A DNA stretch of 64,000 nucleotides from Planctomycetota bacterium. Its GTDB lineage: Bacteria; Planctomycetota; UBA1135; UBA2386. Each line of letters starts with the position of its first letter. Position 1 is the first letter of the stretch. The stretch lies in NCBI GenBank assembly GCA_020638695.1, contig JACKIB010000019.1, positions 1 through 64,000 on the forward strand. Direction: 5' to 3'. The notes beneath the pieces were generated by a model. It was not told where the DNA came from, did not search any database, and worked only from the letters and a program-made list of their open reading frames with translations. The translations under genes were made by a program, and so were the position numbers. Below are positions 54,624 through 64,000 of this stretch, one piece after another.

Positions 54624-57109
54624 CAACGCCCTCCGACGAGTTTCCGGTACTGGGTTGCCGCCAGGCTGCGCGCCGTCTCGTCGCCGTACATCCAGTCGGC
54701 CCACACGTCGCGCCGGGTCAGGTGGCGCAGGCTCTCGTAGGCGCAGAAGCGCGTGAACCCGTCCGGGTCGCTCAACACCGGCACCAGGTGCCGCGCGAAC
54801 TCGAGCTTGCCGAGCATCCCGACCGCCAGTGCGGCGTGGGCACGCAGGCGGTTGCCCTGCTTCTCGTCGAGGAACCGTGCCAGTGCATCACCGGCTTCCT
54901 TGGTGCGAGTGCGGCCGAGTGCCAGCAGGATCTCCTCTTCGAGCAGCACCACCGGACGGAACTCGGCCCGGTCTTGGAGCGACACCCCGAGGCGGAACCC
55001 GGTGAGGTACACCAGCAGCGAATTCGCGATCCGGGCCTGCACGGACTTGTCGGTGCGTCGACTCCGCAACCCTTCCAGTCGCTTGCGCACCTGGTCCTCG
55101 ACCTGCCTGCGGTCCAATCGGGCGAGTCGAGGGTTGAGGCCGTTGGCGAACACCCAGTCGAGCAGGTCGTCGATCGCCTTGGCGAGCGCCCGAGCGCTCA
55201 GCCCCTTGGCCACGCTGGCGACCAGCTGCTGGATCCTCGCCTTGGCCTCGTCTTGCAGCTTGTCGTTGCCTGCTTCCTTGGCGCTCGGCAGCGGCATCAG
55301 CGCCAACACATCGGCGGTGCTCAGCAGGCCGCGTCGGTCGAGCGCCTTGAGCGCTTGCAGCCACAGGTAGCGCAGCTCGGGGGCGGGGCGACTGCTGGCC
55401 CGTGCGGCGTCCTTCAGCAACTTGCGGCAGGTCTTCTCCAGCGTCGCGTGGCTGTCGTTCGCCAGCACCTCGATGGCGTAGATCTTCGCCTCGGTGGAAC
55501 CCCGATCCATGATCTCCGCGGCGATCTCGCCGCGGCGCGACCAGGACAACTGAGTCAGTGCGTGACCGCGCAGCACCGGGTCGACGGTGCTGTCGGCAGC
55601 GATCTGCGCCAAGGCATCCTGCCCGGGGTCACCCAGTAATTTGAGCGTCTCCAGGAACAGCATCTGCGCCGGGGGCTGCACACCTGACATGGAGGTGTTG
55701 GGGTACGAGGTGCGCCGCGCCACGGGACGGCCGCGCGGACCGCGCGGCGGGCGCTTGGGCGCCGCGCCGGGCTTCTGCACCATCGCCAGCACCTTCTTCG
55801 CGGCGGAGTTGCCCGCCTTGCCGACCCGCGCCTGCAGAAACAGGGCCAACTGGTGCATGATCTCCCCGCGCATCCTCGGGGTGTCCGGCGCGTCGGGCTT
55901 GGTGCCGCCGTGTTCCGCGACCTGGAACTGCTCCGGACGGGAGCCTGCGCGCAGCGCGATGTTCTTGGCGAACGCCGTGACCGCTGCCTCGCCGGGTGGG
56001 AGCGGGGTGGCGATCAGCGTCGCCAGCACCGCCTGCAGCATGTCGCGGTTGCGCGCGCTGCGCGCCAGGCGCAGCAGGTACGGCACCGCCTCGGGCGTGC
56101 TGGCCGCCGTCACGAACGCGATCTTCTCCACCGGATCGGTCACCGCCATCATCCGCTTCAGCAGCCGCTCGCGGTCGTCCTTGGGCAGGGTGCGGAACGT
56201 GCCGAGCGCCGCCAGCGCGCGGGTCAACACCACCGGATCGCGGGTGGATGCCGCGAGATCGCACAGCGCGCGCGAAGCCTTCATCGAACCGTAGCGGCCC
56301 AGCGCCGAGGTCGCGTTGCGGCGCAGGAAGACCCCGGTGTGCTCGCGGGCGTACTGCACCATCGCGCCTTCGAGTTCGTCGGCGAACAGAAAGAAGCGCC
56401 GGCCGAATCCACCCTCCGGGTCGTACGGGTAGGCCTTCACCAGCTCCTCGGCGAGGAATCGCCGGAGCATCGTGTCGCGTGGCGTCTTGCCCGCCAGCGG
56501 AGTGTTGCCGCCGACCGTGGCACCGACCATGCGGCGGATCGTCTTGCTCGGCGCTTCCAGCGCAGACTCCGCGACCGAGTTGTCGAGCGCCGCCAGCACC
56601 GGCTCACCGACCTCGACGAGGTGCGCGATCATCTCCTGTTCCGAGACCAGTTGCGGGTGCAGCAGAAGGCGCAGCAACGACGCCATGTTGGCCCAGTAGA
56701 GACCGTCAGCCACCGGCGGCAGAACCACCTGGCCGGGGCGTGGTCCGGTCACCGGACCGGACTTGGCGCGCGGCGTGCGCGACACCCAGCGCAGGTGCCC
56801 TTCGAGATCCCAGGTGAGGATCCGCACCACCCCGTACGATGTCGAGATGTGCACGTTCATCGGCACTTCGACCGGGTGTGCCACGGTGTGCGGCGTCTGC
56901 TTCGGGTCGCCGTTCGCGGGGCCCTTCTTCGCCCTCGGCGTGATCGCGAACAGCGGCCCGCCGCGCGGCGTGATCGAGGGGAAGCGGCGACCCCAGGCGG
57001 TCGGCGATCCTGGAGGGATGCCTACGTCGAGGTCGAGGATGGGGGGCGGGATCGTCGGGGTGACGAACAGAGCCACCGCGCTGCAGAGGAGTGGGCGTCG
57101 CCAGGTCAT
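54623..57109 (-). CDS. Exported HEAT-repeat protein, 828 aa
   Basis: Signal-like N-terminus (LLCSAVALFVTPTIPPP) from ATG 57109. After ~150 residues with a beta-rich section, the protein is a long HEAT/PBS-lyase solenoid (FLRRNATSALGRYGSMKASR, DPVVLTRALAALGTFRTLPK, LRAHAALAVGMLGKLEFARH). A Pro/Arg-rich insert lies in the middle. Such scaffolds assemble protein complexes. Being coupled to a five-haem cytochrome, it may hold electron-transfer partners in the periplasm. The specific role is unknown. Confidence 0.75.
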   Translation of the reverse strand: MTWRRPLLCSAVALFVTPTIPPPILDLDVGIPPGSPTAWGRRFPSITPRGGPLFAITPRAKKGPANGDPKQTPHTVAHPVEVPMNVHISTSYGVVRILTWDLEGHLRWVSRTPRAKSGPVTGPRPGQVVLPPVADGLYWANMASLLRLLLHPQLVSEQEMIAHLVEVGEPVLAALDNSVAESALEAPSKTIRRMVGATVGGNTPLAGKTPRDTMLRRFLAEELVKAYPYDPEGGFGRRFFLFADELEGAMVQYAREHTGVFLRRNATSALGRYGSMKASRALCDLAASTRDPVVLTRALAALGTFRTLPKDDRERLLKRMMAVTDPVEKIAFVTAASTPEAVPYLLRLARSARNRDMLQAVLATLIATPLPPGEAAVTAFAKNIALRAGSRPEQFQVAEHGGTKPDAPDTPRMRGEIMHQLALFLQARVGKAGNSAAKKVLAMVQKPGAAPKRPPRGPRGRPVARRTSYPNTSMSGVQPPAQMLFLETLKLLGDPGQDALAQIAADSTVDPVLRGHALTQLSWSRRGEIAAEIMDRGSTEAKIYAIEVLANDSHATLEKTCRKLLKDAARASSRPAPELRYLWLQALKALDRRGLLSTADVLALMPLPSAKEAGNDKLQDEAKARIQQLVASVAKGLSARALAKAIDDLLDWVFANGLNPRLARLDRRQVEDQVRKRLEGLRSRRTDKSVQARIANSLLVYLTGFRLGVSLQDRAEFRPVVLLEEEILLALGRTRTKEAGDALARFLDEKQGNRLRAHAALAVGMLGKLEFARHLVPVLSDPDGFTRFCAYESLRHLTRRDVWADWMYGDETARSLAATQYRKLVGGR

Positions 57110-57267
57110 GCGCTTGCCAGGGGTCGGTCGTGCGGGCGTCCGCGGAACGGCGCAAGTCGGGGGTGCGACAGGCACCGCCATTGAATCCGCGTTCCCGCTG
57201 CGCGACAACCGGCACCGACGCCGGGACCCCCGCCCATCTTCACCGCGATGCCCGGCCGCAGTGAGCC

Positions 57268-57750
57268 ATGGCTGGTGTTTCTCCCCAACTCGAGCTGCTG
57301 GTCGACAATCTGGACCGCGCGTACCGCGGCCGTTCGTGGCACGGTACCTCGCTGCGCGGCACGCTGCGGGGTCTGACGGGCGAAGCGGCGTTGTGGCGCC
57401 CGCAGCCGCAACGCCACTGCATCTGGGACCTCGTCTTGCACGCCGCCTACTGGAAGTACGTCGCTCGCCGCAAGCTCGCGCCGCAGAGTCCGCGCTTTCC
57501 GCGGGCCGGTAGCGATTTCCCACACCTTCCCGACCCGGCCGATCCGCGCGCTCTGGCTGCCGACCTCGCCTTGCTCGACGAGCAGCACGCCCTGCTGCGG
57601 GAGGCGGTGCTCGCCCTCCGGCCGGCGCAACTCGGCGAGGCGCGCGGCAGCTGGCGGGTCGTGGAGTACGTGCTCGGTGTCGCGGCGCACGATCTGTACC
57701 ACGCCGGCCAGATCAACTTGCTGAAGCGGTTGCGGCAGTCGGGCGATTGA
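57268..57750 (+). CDS. DinB-family protein
   Basis: A 160-aa four-helix-bundle protein. The metal-binding histidines of the DinB/YfiT superfamily are present: H58 in DLVLHAAYWKYVARR, and H141 and H145 in GVAAHDLYHAGQINLLKRL. Members include thiol-dependent S-transferases and many proteins of unknown function. It is a single gene divergent from the HEAT-repeat gene. Confidence 0.88.
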   Translation: MAGVSPQLELLVDNLDRAYRGRSWHGTSLRGTLRGLTGEAALWRPQPQRHCIWDLVLHAAYWKYVARRKLAPQSPRFPRAGSDFPHLPDPADPRALAADLALLDEQHALLREAVLALRPAQLGEARGSWRVVEYVLGVAAHDLYHAGQINLLKRLRQSGD

Positions 57751-57787
57751 CCCGGGTCCCGGTCGGCCGGCCCGCTACCTTTTGGCG

Positions 57788-60700
57788 GTGACTGCCTTCC
57801 ACGAGTTGCTCGCCGCCGGTCTCGAACGCGGTGGGTTCACCACCGAGGATGCCCTCGCGGCATTCCTCCCGTTGGCCCGCCAAGTCGTCGAGACGCACTC
57901 CGCCGGGTCGGTCGCGCCGCTGTGCGGTGTCGCGCGCCTGCAAGTCGACGGCAACGCGCTGTGGTTCCACGACAGCGAGCGGCTGGAGCCGCGCGACGCC
58001 GGTGCGGCGCTGCGCGGGATCGCCGCGCCACGGCGCCGCGCCGTGGAGGTGATCGGGGAGCAGAGTGTCGACCACGACATCACCGAGGGCACCGAGCAGG
58101 TGCACGACCTCTCGATCGCGTCCGACGGCGAAGCAGGCAGCAGCGCCGGCGCCAACGAGCCGCCGAGCCGACCCGTATACGTGACCGGCTACCGGTGCTT
58201 CGAGCATCTGCTCGCACACCACGATCCGCTCACCGACACCTTCGTGCTCGGGATGATTCTCGCCAGTCTGGCGCTCGGGATCGACTTGTCCGAGCGCGAC
58301 GAGCTGACTCGCTTCGTGGCGGCGCGTGGCAACCTGTTCGCGCTGGCTCCGGGACTGCACCCGGTGCTGGCCAAGGCGATCGTGCAGATGACCGAGCTCG
58401 ATCGGGCGCGCCGGCCGCAAGATCTCGGTGCGCTGGTCGAGAGTCTGCGGTCCTACCGCGATCAAAGTGTGGACCTCGACGTCGAGCTGCAGCGGGTTCC
58501 CGGTTTCCAGTCGCGTGATCTGCGTGATCGCCACCAGGTGGTGCTCTCCCGACTGCAACAGCGGCTGTTCGAGATCTCGCGGCGTAATCGACTGCTGCAT
58601 CACCGCGAGACGGCGCAGACGATCAACCTGACCCTCGCTTCGGTGCCGCTGTCGTTCGATCCGGCGGGGATCCGACCCGACCAGATCCTCACTTGGTCGG
58701 GGGCGTTCCGCGACGCGGTGGTGGCCCGCAAGCGGATCTCGTTGCGCCGCTTCCTCAACTTCGACGAAGCGCTCTACCTGCCGAGCCAGCTCGACAAGAT
58801 CCGCGCCGAGGCGCGCAAGGACCAGGCGGAGTTCGGGTGTGCCCAGCTGCGGTTGGTGTTGTGCATGCTGCGCTGGACCGATCTCAAGGCGAACGACGGT
58901 GCGGGGGACGCCCGCGCGGAGCGGATCACTTCGCCGCTGTTGCTGCTGCCGGTGGCCTTGACCAAGAAGCGGGGGGTGCGCGACGCACACCTGTTGGAGC
59001 CGCTGTCTTCGGAGGCCGAGGTCAACCCGGTGCTGCGCTTCCAGCTGCGCGAGCTGTACGGCATCGAACTGCCGGAGGTGGTCGACCTGGAGCAGGCAGA
59101 CGTCGCGGCACTGCACGCACTGCTGCTGCAGCAGATCACCCGCAGTGAACCGTCGGTCGTGCTCGAGCTCGTCGACACGCCACGGATTCGACTGATCCAC
59201 CGGCGGGCGCGCCAGCGGCTCGACCGCTACGAGAAGCGCGCCGGGTTGCAGCGCGCCGCCGCGAGCGAGGAGCGGGCGTTCGACTACAGCTACGCGGCGG
59301 ACGACTACCGCCCGCTCGGTGTGCAGCTGTTTCGCCGTCATGTGCGGGTGACGCAGGCGCCACTGCAGGCGATGTTCTCCACCGAGCAACCGCGCCGGAA
59401 CGTGTCGGAGCCCGAGCCGACCCCGACGCGCCAAGTCGAGCGCAGCTTCTACAGCCTCGACGAGGGCAGCGACAATCCGTACCGCTGGGAACTCGACCTG
59501 TGCTCGGTCACCCTCGGCAACTTCAAGTACCGGAAGATGTCCCTGGTGCGCGACTACGAGGCGCTGCTCGGTGAGCTACCCGACAACCCTGCGTTCGACG
59601 CGGCGTTCGCGTTGCAGCCGCCGCCGTCCGGGCCGCTGCCGGACGCGCCGCAGACGCTGCGCGATCGCTTTCCGGTCGTGCCCTGCGACACGACCCAGGC
59701 GCAGGCGATCGCGTTCGCGCGGCGCGGCGAGAGCTACATCATCCAGGGCCCGCCGGGCACCGGGAAGTCGCAGACGATCACCAACTTGATCGCCGACTTC
59801 GTGGCTCGTGGCAAGCGGGTGCTGTTCGTGTGCGAGAAGCGCGCTGCGATCGACGTCGTCTTCCACCGGCTGCAGGAACGCGGCCTGGATGCGCTGTGTT
59901 GCCTGGTGCACGACGCGCAGTCCGACAAGAAGTCGGTGATCGCCGACCTGCGCGCCACCTACGACGCGTTCACCGCTGCAGCTCCGGCGACCCCACTGCA
60001 ACGCGACGCCGAGCTGGACGCGCTCGAACACGAGTTGCAGCCGCTGCACGACAGCCGCACCGCGATGGTGGAATCGCGACCCGAGCTCGGTGGGCCGTTG
60101 GTCGACTCGCTGCGCCGCGCGATCGAGCTGCGCCAGCAGGACGCGGAACCGTCGCGGCTGCCACCGGGCGTCCCCTGTCCCGACTACGCGCTCTGGTCCG
60201 AGCACCGCGAGACGTTGGCGCGACTGTTCGCGGCGATGGCGGACGCGGGCGCCGCGGTGTTCCGTCGTCATCCGCTGCGGTTGCTGCGCTGTGCGATCGC
60301 CGATCAGGTCCGCCCGGAGGCGGCGATCGCCGAGCGTGCGCGGGCGGCGTCGGAGGTCGTGGTGGAGATCGAGACGGCGCTCGCCGATTGTGCACTCCCC
60401 GAGGTGTGCCAGGCTCACTTGACGGCGTTGCGCGAGGCGGTCGGGTTCGCCGAACAGGTGCGGGAGCTGGCCCGGCGCGGAGCGCTGGGAATCCTCGACG
60501 CGGGCTCGCTGGCGGCGGCCGCGTTCGCCGAGCGTTTGGCGGGGCACGGCGCGATGCTCGCCAGCGTGGACCGAGCGCGCGAGGAGGCGGCGGGCTGGCG
60601 GGAGGCGCTGCCGCGCGCCGACCTGCAGCACGCGATCGCGCAGGCGGAGGCGTTGGAGGGTTCGTTCCTGGCGTTCCTTCGCCCTGCCTGGTGGCGCATG

Positions 60701-62962
60701 CGGAAGCTGATGAACCGGCGGTTCGACTTCGCTCGGAGCGTGGTACGGCCGACGTGGTCGCAGGCGTTGGAGCTGCTCCGGGCGCGGTACGATTCGGAGG
60801 CCGTCGCGGCGGAATCCGCGGCGGCGCTGGAACGCGACTACGGCATCCCGGGTGGCGTTCCGGAGATCACCGCGACGCTCGAGCGGTTGCGTGCCGACGA
60901 TCGCCCCGCCGCCGAACGCGCGCTACGCGACCACTTGCTGGTCGAGGGCCAGGGCCAGCGCGCGGTCGAGACGCTGTGCGGGATCCGGTCGAAGCTCGAC
61001 GCGGTGCACGATGCGCTCGAGCCGATCGCTCAGGACTACGCCACCGTGTCGTTCGGCGACCTGGCCGCCGAACTCCGCGGCGTGGTCGAGCACCTCGACG
61101 AGTTGCCCGCGTTCACCCACTGTCTGCGCGAGCTGGGTCGCCTTCCGGCCGAGCTCGCGACGCTGATCCGACTCGCTGACGCCACCGCCCCCGAGCTCGA
61201 GTCGTTCCTGCTCGGCGCTGCGCTGGACCGCGGGATCCGCGGCGATCGGCGCCTCCACCGTTTCGATGGGCGGGTGCGCGACCGCGCCGCCGTGCGTGCC
61301 GCAGAACGGCACGCCGCGTGGATGCGGGGCAACGCCGCATCGGTCAAGAGCATGGTCCGGAACCGCTTCGTGGCCAGTCTGGGGGTCGCGACCCTTCCGG
61401 ACGGTCAGCTCGATTCCACCCAACGCCAGAGCAAACAAGTACTGTCCCGCGGCCTCCGCGAGCTGCAGCACGAGTTCAAGAAGACCATGCGCTACAAGTC
61501 GATCCGCGACCTGTCGGCGGGCGACAGTGGCGCGGTGTTGGAGCAGCTCAAGCCAGTGTGGTTGATGAGTCCGCTCAGCGTGTCCGACACGCTGCCCTTG
61601 CACGCCGATCGGTTCGACGTGGTCATCTTCGACGAAGCGAGCCAGATCACGCTGGAGGAAGCGGTGCCGGCGATCTTCCGGGCCCGCCAGATCATCGTCG
61701 TGGGTGACGAGATGCAGCTACCGCCGACCAGCTTCTTCGCCAGCAAAGGCTCCACTGCCGGCGAGGACGACGCGGCCGAGGAGCTCGATGCGGCGGTCGA
61801 GTACGACCTGGACGGCAACAGCTTCCTGACGCACGCCGCACGCAACCTCCGCCCCTGCATGCTCGGTTGGCACTACCGCAGCCGTTCGGAAGCGTTGATC
61901 AGCTTCTCCAACGCCGCGTTCTACCGCGGCGGGCTGCACACGGTGCCGGACGAGAGTTTCACGCCGGAACCGCGCCCGGCCGTGGTGGCGAATACGGCGG
62001 AGGACGGCGTGGCTGGAGCGGATGCGTTGCTCGCTCGGCCCATCAGCTTCCATTTCATCGCCGGTGCGGTCTACCAGGCGCGGCGCAACCGTGCCGAGGC
62101 GGAGTACATCGCCGAGATGGTGCGCGCGCTGCTCGCACGCCGTGCCGGCGGTGCGACACGCAGCATCGGCGTGGTCGCCTTCTCGCAGGCCCAGCAGGAC
62201 GAGATCGAGGATGCCCTCGAACGCCTGGCGCGCCGTGACCCGGTGTTCGGCGATGCGCTCGAGGCGGAGTTCGACCGTGAGGTCGACGGCCAGCACGTCG
62301 GTCTGCTGGTCAAGAACCTCGAGAACATTCAGGGCGACGAGCGGGACATCGTGATCCTCAGCGTCTGCTACGGACCCGATCGGGCCGGCAAGATGCGGAT
62401 GAACTTCGGCCCGATCAACCTCAGCGGGGGTGAGCGGCGGCTCAATGTGGCATTCTCGCGCGCCAAGCACCACATGGTGGTGGTGAGTTCGATTCGCGCG
62501 CCGGCGATCACCAACGACTACAACGCCGGGGCCGCGTGCCTGAAGAGCTACCTGCGCTACGCAGAGCTGAGCTGCATCGGCGACCTCGCTGGTGCGCACC
62601 GGGTGCTGGCGCAGCTGCAGGTCAGCCGCGGCCAGGAGCTCGTCGAGGTCCCACCGCCGCATCCGGTGGCCGTGGAGTTGGCTGAGTGTTTGCGGCAACG
62701 TGGGTTCGCGGTGGACCTCGCGGTCGGCCACAGTTCGTTCCGCTGCAGCCTTGCGGTGTCCTCACCGGGTGAATCGCGCTACCGGCTGGGGATCCTGATC
62801 GACGACGCGGACCACTACCGGCAGGAGGACGCGATCGAGCGCGAGGTGGCACGGCCCGCTCTCCTGCGCGCGTTCGGGTGGAAGGTGACCCACGTGCTGG
62901 CGCAGGACTGGTACGTCGGTGCGGAGCAGGAGCTGGAACGCGTGCTGGCGGAGTGCCGATGA
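57788..62962 (+). CDS. DUF4011-type SF1 helicase with kinase-like N-terminus and nuclease-like C-terminus, 1,724 aa
   Basis: GTG 57788 is chosen; TTG 57782 is also possible and neither has a clear ribosome binding site. Residues ~1-225 resemble a degenerate Ser/Thr-kinase C-lobe (YRCFEHLLAHHDPLTDTFVL, IVQMTELDRARRPQDL). Residues ~240-600 are DUF4011 (LQQRLFEISRRNRLLHHRE). The SF1 helicase follows: Walker A IQGPPGTGKSQT (~650), VVIFDEASQ (~1277), VVGDEMQLPPTSFF (~1306), and LNVAFSRAKHHMVVV (~1553). A long helical insert lies between motifs I and II. The last ~90 residues (YRLGILIDDADHYRQEDAIE, RAFGWKVTHVLAQDWY) match the nuclease-fold domain common at the end of these helicases. It may act in DNA repair or defence. 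It is coupled to the next gene. Confidence 0.88.
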   Translation: MTAFHELLAAGLERGGFTTEDALAAFLPLARQVVETHSAGSVAPLCGVARLQVDGNALWFHDSERLEPRDAGAALRGIAAPRRRAVEVIGEQSVDHDITEGTEQVHDLSIASDGEAGSSAGANEPPSRPVYVTGYRCFEHLLAHHDPLTDTFVLGMILASLALGIDLSERDELTRFVAARGNLFALAPGLHPVLAKAIVQMTELDRARRPQDLGALVESLRSYRDQSVDLDVELQRVPGFQSRDLRDRHQVVLSRLQQRLFEISRRNRLLHHRETAQTINLTLASVPLSFDPAGIRPDQILTWSGAFRDAVVARKRISLRRFLNFDEALYLPSQLDKIRAEARKDQAEFGCAQLRLVLCMLRWTDLKANDGAGDARAERITSPLLLLPVALTKKRGVRDAHLLEPLSSEAEVNPVLRFQLRELYGIELPEVVDLEQADVAALHALLLQQITRSEPSVVLELVDTPRIRLIHRRARQRLDRYEKRAGLQRAAASEERAFDYSYAADDYRPLGVQLFRRHVRVTQAPLQAMFSTEQPRRNVSEPEPTPTRQVERSFYSLDEGSDNPYRWELDLCSVTLGNFKYRKMSLVRDYEALLGELPDNPAFDAAFALQPPPSGPLPDAPQTLRDRFPVVPCDTTQAQAIAFARRGESYIIQGPPGTGKSQTITNLIADFVARGKRVLFVCEKRAAIDVVFHRLQERGLDALCCLVHDAQSDKKSVIADLRATYDAFTAAAPATPLQRDAELDALEHELQPLHDSRTAMVESRPELGGPLVDSLRRAIELRQQDAEPSRLPPGVPCPDYALWSEHRETLARLFAAMADAGAAVFRRHPLRLLRCAIADQVRPEAAIAERARAASEVVVEIETALADCALPEVCQAHLTALREAVGFAEQVRELARRGALGILDAGSLAAAAFAERLAGHGAMLASVDRAREEAAGWREALPRADLQHAIAQAEALEGSFLAFLRPAWWRMRKLMNRRFDFARSVVRPTWSQALELLRARYDSEAVAAESAAALERDYGIPGGVPEITATLERLRADDRPAAERALRDHLLVEGQGQRAVETLCGIRSKLDAVHDALEPIAQDYATVSFGDLAAELRGVVEHLDELPAFTHCLRELGRLPAELATLIRLADATAPELESFLLGAALDRGIRGDRRLHRFDGRVRDRAAVRAAERHAAWMRGNAASVKSMVRNRFVASLGVATLPDGQLDSTQRQSKQVLSRGLRELQHEFKKTMRYKSIRDLSAGDSGAVLEQLKPVWLMSPLSVSDTLPLHADRFDVVIFDEASQITLEEAVPAIFRARQIIVVGDEMQLPPTSFFASKGSTAGEDDAAEELDAAVEYDLDGNSFLTHAARNLRPCMLGWHYRSRSEALISFSNAAFYRGGLHTVPDESFTPEPRPAVVANTAEDGVAGADALLARPISFHFIAGAVYQARRNRAEAEYIAEMVRALLARRAGGATRSIGVVAFSQAQQDEIEDALERLARRDPVFGDALEAEFDREVDGQHVGLLVKNLENIQGDERDIVILSVCYGPDRAGKMRMNFGPINLSGGERRLNVAFSRAKHHMVVVSSIRAPAITNDYNAGAACLKSYLRYAELSCIGDLAGAHRVLAQLQVSRGQELVEVPPPHPVAVELAECLRQRGFAVDLAVGHSSFRCSLAVSSPGESRYRLGILIDDADHYRQEDAIEREVARPALLRAFGWKVTHVLAQDWYVGAEQELERVLAECR

Positions 62963-63642
62963 GTGGCGCGGTGCGGCTCGGCGAACCGTTCTTCCTGCGT
63001 CACACCCTGGTGATGCTGTTGTTGGTCGCCGCGGGTTTCCTCGGCAATGCGCTGGCCGCCGGAGTGCCGCCACCGAGTGCGCTCGTGGTGGTGCACGCCG
63101 CGCTGAGCAGTGCGTGGTACCTGCTGTCGTGCCTGCAGCCGTGGCTGGTCCGCCGTGGCGCCCAGCGCGCACACGTCCGCTTCGGGTGGGCCAGTGTGGT
63201 CATCGCGCTCGGGGTGCTGGTCTCGGGAGTCTGGGTCGCGGCGGAGCACTTCCGCGATCAACCGGTCCGCGACGCGCGCGCCGCGATGCTGTTGTTCTTC
63301 AATCTGCTCAACATCCTGCAGTTCTTCGCCCTCTACTGTGCGGCAGTCGGTGCGGTCCGGCACCCCGCGGCGCACAAGCGACTGGTTGTGCTTGCGGGGG
63401 TGGTGATGACGCCGCCTGCCCTGGTGCGGCTGACGCGCACGCTCGGCTGGGGAGAAGCCGCGAGCTTGATCTTCCTGTTCGGGCTGCTGTTCGCCGTCGT
63501 GGTTCACGACCGGCGGAGCCTCGGACGGGTGCACAAGGCGACATGGTGGGGCCTGGTAGTCGTCGCGGTCGGAATCGCGGCAGGCGGCCCGATCGCGTTC
63601 AGCGAGTGGTGGGCCGATTTGGCGTCGAGCGCGTTCGGCTGA
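62959..63642 (+). CDS. Integral membrane protein, 227 aa
   Basis: ATG 62959 overlaps the helicase stop as ATGA. Six or seven hydrophobic segments are visible (LVMLLLVAAGFLGNALAAGV, VVVHAALSSAWYLLSCL, WASVVIALGVLVSGVWVA, AMLLFFNLLNILQFFALYC, LIFLFGLLFAVVV, WGLVVVAVGIAAGGPIAF). Conserved-looking charged residues lie in HPAAHKRLVVLAGVV. It resembles small DUF2306/cytochrome-b561-like membrane proteins only in outline. The helicase-membrane protein coupling is unexplained. Confidence 0.75.
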   Translation: MSGAVRLGEPFFLRHTLVMLLLVAAGFLGNALAAGVPPPSALVVVHAALSSAWYLLSCLQPWLVRRGAQRAHVRFGWASVVIALGVLVSGVWVAAEHFRDQPVRDARAAMLLFFNLLNILQFFALYCAAVGAVRHPAAHKRLVVLAGVVMTPPALVRLTRTLGWGEAASLIFLFGLLFAVVVHDRRSLGRVHKATWWGLVVVAVGIAAGGPIAFSEWWADLASSAFG

Positions 63643-63918
63643 GCCACCCCTGAGGCGAGGCCGCGTCATCCATCTCGTTCCGCACGGGGTGCCTCCCTGG
63701 GCTGCAGGGGCCGCGGGCGGCTGCTTCTCCAGCGGGCAACGGCACCGGAAGCTCCATCGAGCAAGCGGCCGAGACCTCGTGGCGGCGCGCAGCTCCGCGC
63801 TCACCCAGAGCCTTGGGTGCGGCCTTGGCAGCGATGGGCGTCTCGAGCTCGGCGTGGAATGGAAAGCGACTGCGCCTTCCCGAACCGTGCCGGATACCAT
63901 CCGCGGTCAACCCGCCCC
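63643..63918. other. Intergenic region, 276 bases
   Basis: No convincing gene. A minus-strand open frame covers it, but its composition is not protein-like. Confidence 0.3.
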
Positions 63919-64000
63919 ATGCCTACCATGCACTTCGGAGAGTTCCCGATCGACTACCGACCGGGACGCGACCACCTTGCGTTCGACCTCGCGCCGCGAC
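63919..64000 (+). CDS. Unknown protein, first 27 codons (cut by window edge)
   Basis: ATG 63919 opens a frame reading MPTMHFGEFPIDYRPGRDHL to the end of the window. ATG 63928 is an alternative start. Too little is present to name a family, and no ribosome binding site is obvious. Confidence 0.4.
   Translation, partial: MPTMHFGEFPIDYRPGRDHLAFDLAPR

Noticed and set aside
63599..63910. A 103-aa minus-strand gene at the right edge
   Set aside because: Composition is unlike the neighbouring proteins, it overlaps the end of the membrane-protein gene, and no ribosome binding site is visible.

Overview
The window is high-GC bacterial DNA that reads best as a planctomycete (Planctomycetota) chromosome carrying a large accessory region. 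The taxonomic call rests on a Kelch protein (33922-36153) with a C-terminal secretion-type domain I associate with marine planctomycetes, on giant AsmA-like and HEAT-repeat envelope proteins, and on a nos cluster of the Sec/lipoprotein (clade II) type. It is an inference from gene style, not from an rRNA.

Region 1 (1-9057) is a patchwork: a HEAT-repeat gene remnant, an unknown 541-aa protein, a NADAR protein, a small protein with a strong ribosome binding site, a PIN-GNAT fusion overlapping an ASCH gene, a tyrosine-recombinase remnant, and nested insertion sequences. An ISKra4-like element (6721-8335) with a 9-bp target duplication sits inside an IS66 transposase gene, which is itself cut by an IS91-like copy.

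Region 2 (9058-23692) lies between two IS91-like copies in the same orientation. It is the most interesting part. A tightly spaced plus-strand run encodes a replication-initiator-like protein, an HTH-SF2 helicase fusion, a zinc-ribbon protein, a SMODS-associated-type NUDIX protein, a CD-NTase (cGAS-like nucleotidyltransferase), an E2-like protein with a SEC-C tail, and a coiled-coil protein with two membrane segments. This is a CBASS-like anti-phage locus with an unusual composition. It is followed without a clear break by an FtsK/EssC-like ATPase and a train of small helical proteins resembling WXG100 partners, interrupted by an IS21-type miniature element and an in-frame stop. A DUF2958-RadC fusion, a coupled basic 53-aa protein and an antitoxin-like 59-aa protein close the segment on the minus strand.

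Region 3 (25103-40330) carries metabolic and stress genes: cytochrome c-nosZ-nosD-nosF-nosL-nosY-membrane protein-rrf2 (N2O respiration), a globin-coupled diguanylate cyclase, the Kelch protein, katG, and an ArsI/CadI-like lyase coupled to a SigZ-like sigma factor. A complete IS91-like element (40496 to about 42300) follows. All four IS91-like copies share the same end, next to the transposase 3' end, and differ in where they are truncated at the other.

Region 4 (42309-64000) looks like core chromosome: a truncated THUMP-like methyltransferase gene, a TfoX-like protein, an AsmA/DUF748-like giant coupled to a lipoprotein, an M48-type metalloprotease, a PhoX-like secreted protein, a five-heme cytochrome coupled to a HEAT-repeat protein, a DinB protein, and a 1,724-aa DUF4011-type helicase with a kinase-like N-terminal region coupled to a membrane protein. 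No tRNA, rRNA or CRISPR array was seen.
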